From assembly GCA_002343075.1 (NCBI GenBank), contig DDRH01000036.1:184672-189915 (forward strand): a DNA stretch of 5,244 nt. The letters are read 5' to 3'. Made by a program: the position numbers and the translations under genes. The notes under the pieces are model-generated. The model was not told the origin of the DNA. It ran no database searches and saw only the letters and a program-made list of their open reading frames with translations. Source of the stretch: Phycisphaerales bacterium UBA2421 (GTDB lineage Bacteria > Planctomycetota > Phycisphaerae > Tepidisphaerales > Tepidisphaeraceae). Shown here in pieces: positions 1 to 5,051 of this stretch (its first letter is position 1; each line of letters starts with the position of its first letter).

Positions 1-466
1 GGGGGGGGAGCCTCGACTTGCGGCGCAACTCGGCCTGCTCAAAGCGCCTGACTTCATCGGCGGTCTGCGGTTCAACTGAGTTGATTGGTGTCGGACGCAT
101 TTCTTCATCGACCCCGACAAACGTAAAGTATGCAGATACAACGTGCGTTGACTCCAGGGTGCGAAAGTCCTCAGCAAGCACTTTCACGCCAATCTCCAGG
201 CTCGTTCGCCAGGCTCGGTTCACAGCCGCCTTGAACACCAGAATGTCTCCATGCCGCGCCGACGCTAGGAACCGCACTGAATCGATGCCGAGTGTCACAC
301 AGTTTCTTCCCGTGTGCCGCTTGGCGACTACTGCACACACCTTGTCACATAGCTCCATCACGCGCCCGCCGAACAGGGTCCCTAGTGTGTTAAGGTCGTC
401 AGGAAACACGATCGCTGTCTGATCGTTGACCGCGGAGGCGGAGACTGGCTTCGATGTCACTTGCAT
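1..466 (-). CDS. Acyl-CoA thioesterase, hotdog fold (YciA/ACOT family), C-terminus cut by window edge
   Basis: Reading the minus strand from ATG at 466 gives 155 residues and no stop before the left edge, so the C-terminus is missing. Around residues 22-41 it shows the family pattern P-x-D-x-N-x-x-G-x-x-F-G-G-x-x-M-x-x-x-D (PDDLNTLGTLFGG, then MELCD). Asn26 and Asp41 fall at the positions of the catalytic Asn/Asp of YciA-type single-hotdog enzymes. A central beta-rich segment follows (VTLGIDSVRFL, HGDILVFKAAVNR, TSLEIGVKV, SAYFTFVGVD), then a charged C-terminal helix, as is usual in this family. Such cytosolic enzymes hydrolyse acyl-CoA to free acid and CoA; the chain-length preference cannot be told from sequence. 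The start was chosen because the conserved core begins about 20 residues in, as expected. The frame stays open upstream, so a longer start is not excluded. The Shine-Dalgarno is poor (GAG about 9 nt upstream). It is divergent from pcm. The visible end is a run of eight C bases (positions 1-8 as G), a place where sequencing length errors are common. Confidence 0.9.
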   Translation of the reverse strand, partial: MQVTSKPVSASAVNDQTAIVFPDDLNTLGTLFGGRVMELCDKVCAVVAKRHTGRNCVTLGIDSVRFLASARHGDILVFKAAVNRAWRTSLEIGVKVLAEDFRTLESTHVVSAYFTFVGVDEEMRPTPINSVEPQTADEVRRFEQAELRRKSRLPP

Positions 467-806
467 CGAGGCATTCTCAAGACTTTCGGGATTCAAACAA
501 GCTTTCCTCACCAATGCCGATGAACCGCATGCGCACGATTTCCCTAAAGTCGCTGCAGGGGCGTAATCAAGGCTACACAGCGCGTCCAACAAATCCGCAG
601 TCGAGTCCACCGTATCCGGAGTGCCGGTCGGGACACGCGAATCACGCCCACAGGCACGCCGAATTGAGCAGCCCTGCCGGGTTGTGATTGCCGGCCAATG
701 CGCCCGTGGAGGTGGGTGGGGAAAATGAACGCAATATAGGACGGCGACAATTGAGCCTGAAATCAACCCGCCCGGTTCGTTCGTCGATGTTACAATAAGA
801 GTAGCA
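467..806. other. Divergent intergenic region between thioesterase gene and pcm
   Basis: These 340 bp lie between two divergently transcribed genes and should hold both promoters. I find no convincing gene in them. The open frames here on both strands have no family resemblance and biased, low-information composition. Items seen: a G-run cluster at 708-721 (GG-A-GG-T-GGG-T-GGGG) on the plus strand, a minus-strand TATATT hexamer at 738-733 without a good -35 partner, and an extended -10-like element next to pcm (listed separately). A 17-codon minus-strand reading frame lies just before the thioesterase start (477-530). No tRNA-like or riboswitch-like fold was recognised by eye. Confidence 0.6.
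788..796 (+). promoter_or_regulatory. Candidate extended -10 promoter element for pcm
   Basis: TG-T-TACAAT matches the TGn extended -10 arrangement, with five of six -10 bases. No -35 hexamer is seen 16-18 bp upstream, where the sequence is C/G-rich; extended -10 promoters can lack one. If it is used, transcription would begin at about 802-804, leaving only a few bases before the pcm ATG at 807. The message would then be nearly leaderless and the AAGAG at 797-801 could not serve as ribosome-binding site. The alternative is that the promoter lies further upstream and AAGAG is a weak ribosome-binding site. Judged by eye only. Confidence 0.3.
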
Positions 807-1460
807 ATGAACGACGTGCAGACCGACAATCCCGCCGAGCAGATGATTCGCGAGCAACTGCTCGATCGGGGAATCACCGATATGCGCGTCATCGAGGCGA
901 TACGCGCCGTCCCGAGAGATTTGTTTGTCCCTGCGCGGCAACGAGAAAACGCACACAGCCCCCGGCCGCTGGCAATCGGTCATGGCCAGACAATCAGCGA
1001 GCCTTACATCGTGGGATTAATGACTTCGGCGCTCAGAGTATTGCCTGAGCATCGCGTGCTCGAACTCGGCACTGGAAGCGGCTACCAGACCGCCGTACTC
1101 GCTCGGTTGGCGAAGCTGGTCTTTACGATCGAGCGTGTCAAGCCGCTGCTAGACCAGGCATTTGACCGCCTGCATCAAACTGGTTGCAGCAATGTGAAGC
1201 TGCGTCACGGCGATGGCACGCTCGGCTGGCCGGAGGAGATTCCTTTTGATCGAATCATCATCACCGCCGCTGCTCCACAAGTGCCGGCGCAACTCCTCCT
1301 GCAACAGCTAAGCGACGGCGGCATTGCAATCCTGCCTGCGGGGCCAGGCCAGCAGCAATCACTTATTCGCGTATTGCGGTCGGGCAACAAGCTCGAACAG
1401 GACGAGTTGTGTCTTTGCAGATTCGTTCCATTGATTGGAAAAGAAGGCTGGCCGGAATGA
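807..1460 (+). CDS. pcm: Protein-L-isoaspartate O-methyltransferase
   Basis: This cytosolic repair enzyme transfers a methyl group from S-adenosylmethionine to isoaspartyl residues in damaged proteins, starting their return to normal aspartate. The 217-residue product has the usual length for bacterial Pcm and all the family landmarks in order: an N-terminal helical segment with PRDLFVP (36-42), the substrate-side motif GHGQTISEPYIV (58-69), SAM motif I VLELGTGSGYQTAVL (84-98), the acidic residue ending motif II in FTIER (Glu109), the post-I/III block GDGTLGWPEEIPFDRI (135-150) followed by TAAAPQVP, and the C-terminal FVPLIGKEGW (206-215). The ATG at 807 places the conserved core at its normal distance. 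Upstream, AAGAG (797-801) is only a weak Shine-Dalgarno. The gene is divergent from the thioesterase gene and ends 24 bp before the stop of the converging mnmA. It appears to be transcribed alone. The identification is secure from the motifs. Confidence 0.97.
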   Translation: MNDVQTDNPAEQMIREQLLDRGITDMRVIEAIRAVPRDLFVPARQRENAHSPRPLAIGHGQTISEPYIVGLMTSALRVLPEHRVLELGTGSGYQTAVLARLAKLVFTIERVKPLLDQAFDRLHQTGCSNVKLRHGDGTLGWPEEIPFDRIIITAAAPQVPAQLLLQQLSDGGIAILPAGPGQQQSLIRVLRSGNKLEQDELCLCRFVPLIGKEGWPE

Positions 1461-1483
1461 TCGCAACACCGTGAAGAGGCCAG
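1448..1483. terminator. Possible terminator stem between convergent pcm and mnmA
   Basis: CTGGCC (1448-1453) and GGCCAG (1478-1483) form a 6-bp inverted repeat with a 24-nt loop, extendable by two G-U pairs. It straddles the pcm stop codon and fills the short gap to the mnmA stop. Read on the minus strand, the stem is followed by a pyrimidine-rich stretch (CCTTCTTTTCC), which suits an mnmA terminator better than a pcm one. Only three T residues follow on the plus strand. The loop is long for an intrinsic terminator, so support is weak. Confidence 0.25.
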
Positions 1484-1484
1484 T

Positions 1485-2606
1485 TTAAGCGCTCGAGCTC
1501 TCGATCCAACCGCCGCCGAGCACCACATCGCCGTCAAAACAGACCACCGCCTGTCCCGGCGTGATTGCGGCCTGCGGCGCATCAAACGCCACTTCAATCT
1601 CATCATCGCCGATCACACTCAGTCGTGCATCCTGCGGCGGGCTGTTGTAGCGAATCTTGGCAACGCAACGCAGATTCTCCGCGCCCCTCGCACGGGTTGA
1701 GAGCAGATTTGTCTGCCGAGCACGCAAAGTGCGCTTCATCAATGCGGCCTTCTCTCCAACCGTCACCCGGTTGTTTTCCGAATCGATGTCAACCACGTAA
1801 ATCGGATATCCGAATGCCACTCCAACCCCCTTCCGCTGACCGATGGTAAACTGCTGATGCCCCTCATGCGTTCCTACGACAGTTCCCTCAGCGGTCACAA
1901 GCTCGCCTGCCTTGAAAGCGTGGGGGCTACGTCGCCTCATCAAGCCGGCATAATCCTGATTGGGCACAAAGCATATTTCCTGACTATCGGGTTTGCTGAA
2001 TGTCGGCAGATGATACTGCTCAGCCAACTCGCGCACCCGGGTCTTCTCCAACGCACCGATCGGCAGCAACGTACGTGCCATCGTCTGGCGAGTCATCCCG
2101 AAGAGCACATAGCTTTGGTCTTTTTTATGATCCACACCGCGCATCAGTGCTCGCTCATTCGATACTGGATCGGTGCCGATGCGCGCGTAGTGGCCGCTCG
2201 CGACAAAATCCGCACCAACTGCTTCGGCATATTTCGCAAGCTTGCCAAACTTAAGCCAGTCGTTGCAGCGAACGCATGGATTGGGCGTGCGACCCCGGTT
2301 GTACTCATCGATGAAGTAATCGATGACTTTCCCGAAGTCGTCCTGAAAATTCAGCACATAAAGCGGAATATCGAGCACCGCGGCCACTCTGCGGGCATCG
2401 TCGGCATCGAGCACGCTGCAACATCCCTGCTTGTGCTTTCTCCCATCGCTGGAACAGCTCTCGGCAAGCTCTACACCTTGTGGCGTCCCGAGACGCATGA
2501 ACGCACCGATGACTTCATACCCTTCGTCCTTCAGAAGGGCAGCGGCCACCGATGAGTCGACTCCGCCGCTCATCGCACAGACAACTTTGCGCTTTCGGGC
2601 CGCCAT
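1485..2606 (-). CDS. mnmA: tRNA-specific 2-thiouridylase MnmA
   Basis: MnmA activates the wobble uridine 34 of Lys, Glu and Gln tRNAs with ATP and inserts sulfur to make 2-thiouridine. The 373-residue product is full length. It opens with the ATP-pyrophosphatase P-loop SGGVDSS (13-19). TPNPCVRCN (107-115) carries the catalytic region: Cys114 aligns with E. coli Cys102, and Cys111 sits where E. coli has Asp99. GHYAR (138-142), DQSYVLF (163-169) and SQEICFVP (208-215, Cys212 = the second catalytic cysteine, E. coli Cys199) follow. The central domain has FTIGQRKG (253-260) and the C-terminal beta-barrel ends with TPGQAVV and LGGGWI. A Cys-containing insert (Cys51, Cys62, Cys63) replaces the shorter proteobacterial segment; I associate it with planctomycete-type MnmA. 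The ATG shares its A with the pyrE stop (TGATG at 2608-2604), suggesting translational coupling, and there is no clear Shine-Dalgarno of its own. Confidence 0.97.
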   Translation of the reverse strand: MAARKRKVVCAMSGGVDSSVAAALLKDEGYEVIGAFMRLGTPQGVELAESCSSDGRKHKQGCCSVLDADDARRVAAVLDIPLYVLNFQDDFGKVIDYFIDEYNRGRTPNPCVRCNDWLKFGKLAKYAEAVGADFVASGHYARIGTDPVSNERALMRGVDHKKDQSYVLFGMTRQTMARTLLPIGALEKTRVRELAEQYHLPTFSKPDSQEICFVPNQDYAGLMRRRSPHAFKAGELVTAEGTVVGTHEGHQQFTIGQRKGVGVAFGYPIYVVDIDSENNRVTVGEKAALMKRTLRARQTNLLSTRARGAENLRCVAKIRYNSPPQDARLSVIGDDEIEVAFDAPQAAITPGQAVVCFDGDVVLGGGWIESSSA

Positions 2607-3124
2607 CAGACGCCAAGATCTTTCGTAGTAAACAGGCTTTCAAATTGATAACCTGCTGCTTCAATCGCCTCGCGGGCGCCTTCCATGCGGTCTATCACGC
2701 CGATGATCTTATCGATCTTCGCGCCCGCGCCGGTCAGCGACTTGGCCACCTCCAGCACCTGCCCTCCGGTCGTCAGAACATCCTCAAGGATCACGACGAC
2801 GTCGCCGTCATTCAAAATGCCCTCGATCTGCTTGGCCGTTCCGTAATCTTTCTTACTGTTTCGAATGAAGATGCAAGGCTTGCCGCTAGCCATCGCCGCC
2901 GCTGCGGCCAAGGGCACCGCTCCTAGTTCTGCTCCTGCTATCCGCTGTACCTGCGGGCCGATTCGCTCGGCAAACATCGCTCCCAACGCTTGTAGCACAT
3001 CTGGGGCGGTTTCAAAGCGATACTTGTCCAGATAGTAGTTACTCTTCCGCCCCGACCGCAGGGTAAACTCCCCGCGGAGGAGCGATACTTCGGCAATCCG
3101 TTTGGCAAGCTGTTCGCGCGTCAT
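2606..3124 (-). CDS. pyrE: Orotate phosphoribosyltransferase
   Basis: PyrE condenses orotate with phosphoribosyl pyrophosphate to give orotidine monophosphate in de novo pyrimidine synthesis. From the ATG at 3124 the product is 172 residues. GEFTLRSGRKSNYYLDKY (18-35) is the family's N-terminal orotate/PRPP-side motif. The catalytic loop FIRNSKKDYGTAKQIEG lies at 86-102, and the PRPP-binding signature VVVILEDVLTTGG at 109-121. In the loop, Tyr94 stands where the E. coli enzyme has a His (KDHG). The start is uncertain: in-frame ATGs also exist at 3136 (four residues longer) and 3214 (30 longer). The extra residues from 3214 do not resemble PyrE and no start has a good Shine-Dalgarno, so 3124 was chosen because homology begins there. 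The stop overlaps the mnmA start, so the two genes form an operon whose promoter should lie in the gap shared with htpX. Confidence 0.93.
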   Translation of the reverse strand: MTREQLAKRIAEVSLLRGEFTLRSGRKSNYYLDKYRFETAPDVLQALGAMFAERIGPQVQRIAGAELGAVPLAAAAAMASGKPCIFIRNSKKDYGTAKQIEGILNDGDVVVILEDVLTTGGQVLEVAKSLTGAGAKIDKIIGVIDRMEGAREAIEAAGYQFESLFTTKDLGV

Positions 3125-3307
3125 GAGCCGTATCATCGGTTTCAGTGGTGATGCGTCAAATGGTTGCGCACCGCCCGCAACGCAAACCACAGCCGCCTGG
3201 CCATTTGCAATCATTTGAAATCAAAACAGTTTTTCTAACCGCTGCAACGATTGACCTGCCTACGATTTGTTCGTTATGAGTTCGGTCAACCAATGGAGTA
3301 ACGAACA
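3125..3307. other. Divergent control region between pyrE and htpX
   Basis: About 180 bp separate the chosen pyrE start from htpX; it shrinks to 93 bp if pyrE starts at 3214. The stretch 3201-3240 is distinctly A/T-rich compared with the surrounding genes, as expected for a promoter region. It includes two near copies of CAAATG on the minus strand. The minus-strand signal for pyrE is poor (TTGCAG at 3247-3242 with TTGATT 17 nt on). The htpX side carries the promoter-like and inverted-repeat elements listed separately. I see no attenuator or pyrimidine-dependent leader for pyrE. Confidence 0.55.
3251..3280 (+). promoter_or_regulatory. Candidate sigma70-type promoter for htpX
   Basis: TTGACC at 3251-3256 matches five of six -35 bases. 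TATGAG at 3275-3280 matches four of six -10 bases after an 18-bp spacer. The predicted start site would be near 3286-3288, giving a leader of about 20 nt that includes GGAG at 3295-3298. This promoter would place the 5' arm of the 10-bp inverted repeat over the -10 box, so the repeat would act as DNA operator and not as an RNA hairpin. Judged by eye. Confidence 0.4.
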
Positions 3308-3308
3308 A
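3267..3308 (+). promoter_or_regulatory. Perfect 10-bp inverted repeat spanning the htpX ribosome-binding site and start
   Basis: TTGTTCGTTA (3267-3276) is exactly complementary to TAACGAACAA (3299-3308), separated by 22 nt. The GGAG Shine-Dalgarno (3295-3298, 9 nt before the ATG) is the last part of the loop, and the final A of the 3' arm is the A of the htpX ATG. In RNA this would be a hairpin limiting access to the start region. In DNA it could be an operator overlapping the -10 element. A second inverted repeat (TTGACC 3251-3256 / GGTCAA 3284-3289) is interleaved with it. The pairing is certain from the sequence; a function is inferred. Confidence 0.5.
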
Positions 3309-4195
3309 TGATGACGAAATTTTACAATAATCTCAAGACTGCACTTCTGCTCGGATCGCTGACGGGTTTGGTCATGTTCATTGGCCATCTGATAGGCGGA
3401 CAGACCGGCGTCTTAATCGCGCTGGTGATGGCGGGCGTAATGAACTTCGTTGCGTATTTCTTCAGCGATAAGATGGCGATCGCCTCCGTGGGAGCCCATG
3501 AAGTAGGCCCCGATCACCCGCTTTACCGCATCACCGCCCAGCTTGCCCAGCGGGCGAATATGCCCATGCCGCGCGTCTATGTCTCGCCACAACCGGCGCC
3601 GAATGCATTCGCCACTGGCCGCAACCCGAACAACGCCGCTGTCTGCGCCACCGAAGGCCTGCTGCGGATGCTGGATAGCAATGAAGTTGCGGGCGTGATG
3701 GCCCACGAACTGGCCCACGTGAAACACCGCGACATCCTCATCAGCACCATCGCCGCAACCATCGCCGGGGCGATCAGCTACCTCGGCTACATGATCATGT
3801 TCTCCCCCTCGTCCGGCGGGGATGATGAAGAGGGCGGCTCGGCATTCGGCCCGCTCGGGGCGATCCTCGCAATGCTTCTCGCGCCGATCGCCGCAGCGCT
3901 GATCCAGATGGCCATCAGCCGCAGTCGTGAATTCAATGCCGATAAGGCTGGTGCCGAAATCTGCGGCAACCCGATGTACCTCGCCACCGCTCTCGAGAAG
4001 ATTCACATGATGGCCGCCCGCGTGCCCATGCAGGTGAATCCGGCCTATAACGCGCTCATGATCGCCGAGCCACGCAGTATGATGCGTTCCATCGGCAACC
4101 TCTTCGCAACGCATCCCCCTCTCGAAAAGCGGCTGATGAATCTCATCGGTGCCGAGACCACCGGCGCATTTCACGCACCCGGAGGCCTGCGGTAA
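3308..4195 (+). CDS. htpX: Membrane zinc metalloprotease HtpX (M48 family)
   Basis: HtpX is an integral inner-membrane protease that cuts misfolded membrane proteins on the cytosolic side, overlapping in role with FtsH; in several bacteria it is induced by heat or envelope stress. The 295-residue product has the family architecture: two N-terminal membrane segments (about 11-30 and 34-52), a conserved linker with PMPRVYVSPQPAPNAFATGR (86-105), and the zinc motif HELAH (133-137, with His133, Glu134 and His137). Two further hydrophobic segments (about 145-165 and 182-203) flank an acidic loop GGDDEEGG. The third zinc ligand lies in SREFNADKAGAE (Glu208) and the C-terminal FATHPPLEKRL spans 266-276. 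Length and motif order are normal and the enzyme should be active. The ATG at 3308 has a good GGAG 9 nt upstream; the next codon is also ATG. It is divergent from pyrE and probably co-transcribed with the membrane protein gene 46 bp downstream. Confidence 0.97.
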   Translation: MMTKFYNNLKTALLLGSLTGLVMFIGHLIGGQTGVLIALVMAGVMNFVAYFFSDKMAIASVGAHEVGPDHPLYRITAQLAQRANMPMPRVYVSPQPAPNAFATGRNPNNAAVCATEGLLRMLDSNEVAGVMAHELAHVKHRDILISTIAATIAGAISYLGYMIMFSPSSGGDDEEGGSAFGPLGAILAMLLAPIAAALIQMAISRSREFNADKAGAEICGNPMYLATALEKIHMMAARVPMQVNPAYNALMIAEPRSMMRSIGNLFATHPPLEKRLMNLIGAETTGAFHAPGGLR

Positions 4196-4203
4196 GCACC
4201 CGA

Positions 4204-4244
4204 CATCTGCAATTTGATCGGCGCATCGGTAAGCTACGCAGATG
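4204..4244 (+). repeat. 7-bp inverted repeat covering the start codon of the gene after htpX
   Basis: CATCTGC (4204-4210) is complementary to GCAGATG (4238-4244), with a 27-nt loop. The last three bases of the 3' arm are the ATG of the downstream gene, and the nearest purine-rich stretch (GGTAAG, 4228-4233) is in the loop. It sits between two co-directional genes and is followed by no T run, so it is not an intrinsic terminator. A repeat of this size can arise by chance. Confidence 0.3.
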
Positions 4245-5042
4245 CTTCATGCGTTCCTCATCACCGCCGGCGCGACGTCGGCGGCACTGCTGTTAGCCGC
4301 GGGATTACTGCATCTGCTCCCCCGCCTCGGCCGCACCGGACAGGCCTTCTCCGACTTCCTCTGCCGTGCGCCGGGGCTTGATGTCGTCGTCACCTATTTC
4401 ACCGTCGCACCGCTTTTCGTCGGCCCGATCGCCGGCGGCTGGGGGGGATTGATCGGCGCGATCGTCGGGCAGGTCGCGGGGCTGATCATCTGGTCATTGC
4501 TTCACGAAGCGTTCAATCCGCAGATCCGCCGTCATCCGCGAATCATCAGCGTGCTCAACCGCCGCGTCGGAGCCGCGCGCAATCTGACCGCGGTCTACTG
4601 GACCGCGTGGGTCGTTCCGGTTTTCTGGCTGATTCGCGTCGCCGAGATCATCATCTGGCCCATGTTAATCTGGCTCGTCGAGTTCCCCCGCTACCGCCAC
4701 GCAGAGTGGGTCAACGTCAGCCGGCACAAGTTCCAGGGCCTCGTCGGCCACGACCTCATCTGGTGCCTCTATTGCGACTGGATGACCGGCGTCTGGTCGC
4801 TCGGCGGCGAAATGCTGCGAAACGTTGAGAGCTTCTGGTGCCCCATCCGCTTCTACGACGGCAAAAAGTGCGACAACTGCGCCGTCGATTTCCCCGATAT
4901 CAACGGCGGTTGGGTCGCCCCCACCGCAACGATGGCGGATGTGACCCAGAAGCTGGAAGAAATGTACCCCGCAGCGCAAACGCCCAACGCCTGGTTCGGG
5001 CATCCGGTCCGGTTGACTGTAAACGGAAAGCCACCGTCATAA
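4242..5042 (+). CDS. Unrecognised membrane protein with Cys/Trp-rich C-terminal domain
   Basis: I cannot assign a function. The 266-residue product has an N-terminal hydrophobic segment (about 4-26), more apolar stretches around 47-64 and 67-88, and a strongly hydrophobic, Trp-rich stretch at about 116-147 (VYWTAWVVPVFWL, then IIIWPMLIWL). It ends in a soluble-looking tail of about 115 residues. The tail holds a CxxC pair (CLYC, 175-178), a lone Cys200 (FWCPIRF), a second CxxC (KKCDNC, 210-213), and His162 and His170. This spacing would suit a zinc, iron-sulfur or heme-type site, or a redox dithiol. Fourteen Trp in the protein is unusually many. The C-terminus (AQTPNAWFGHPVRLTVNGKP) is polar. 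The ATG at 4242 has no good Shine-Dalgarno. It follows htpX by 46 bp on the same strand and is likely co-transcribed, so a role in envelope quality control is possible but unproven. Codon and base use match its neighbours, with no sign of transfer. Confidence 0.85.
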   Translation: MLHAFLITAGATSAALLLAAGLLHLLPRLGRTGQAFSDFLCRAPGLDVVVTYFTVAPLFVGPIAGGWGGLIGAIVGQVAGLIIWSLLHEAFNPQIRRHPRIISVLNRRVGAARNLTAVYWTAWVVPVFWLIRVAEIIIWPMLIWLVEFPRYRHAEWVNVSRHKFQGLVGHDLIWCLYCDWMTGVWSLGGEMLRNVESFWCPIRFYDGKKCDNCAVDFPDINGGWVAPTATMADVTQKLEEMYPAAQTPNAWFGHPVRLTVNGKPPS

Positions 5043-5051
5043 CCGCCGTAT

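Noticed and set aside
1..8. Run of eight G at the left edge as a biological signal
   Set aside because: In the minus strand it simply encodes prolines in the thioesterase tail, and it coincides with the window edge. A length error is as likely as any meaning.
18..422. 134-codon plus-strand reading frame at the left edge
   Set aside because: It is antisense to the thioesterase gene, whose minus-strand frame carries the hotdog motifs. The plus-strand product is Ser/Arg/Thr-rich without family resemblance.
454..687. 77-codon plus-strand reading frame in the divergent gap
   Set aside because: Low-information Ser/Pro/Arg composition, overlaps the thioesterase start, and has no ribosome-binding site.
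642..983. Minus-strand reading frame over the pcm start
   Set aside because: Antisense to the first third of pcm, with a product of no recognisable family.
1857..2555. 232-codon plus-strand reading frame opposite mnmA
   Set aside because: Entirely antisense to an intact mnmA. It has no recognisable motif and is best explained as a mirror of the real codon bias.
3125..3214. 30-residue N-terminal extension of PyrE from the ATG at 3214
   Set aside because: The extra residues do not look like PyrE, which is already complete from 3124; a longer start cannot be fully excluded because no start has a good ribosome-binding site.
3413..4174. Long 253-codon minus-strand reading frame opposite htpX
   Set aside because: It is wholly antisense to a gene with all HtpX motifs, is rich in His/Gly/Arg as expected for the reverse of GC-rich coding sequence, and shows no domain of its own.
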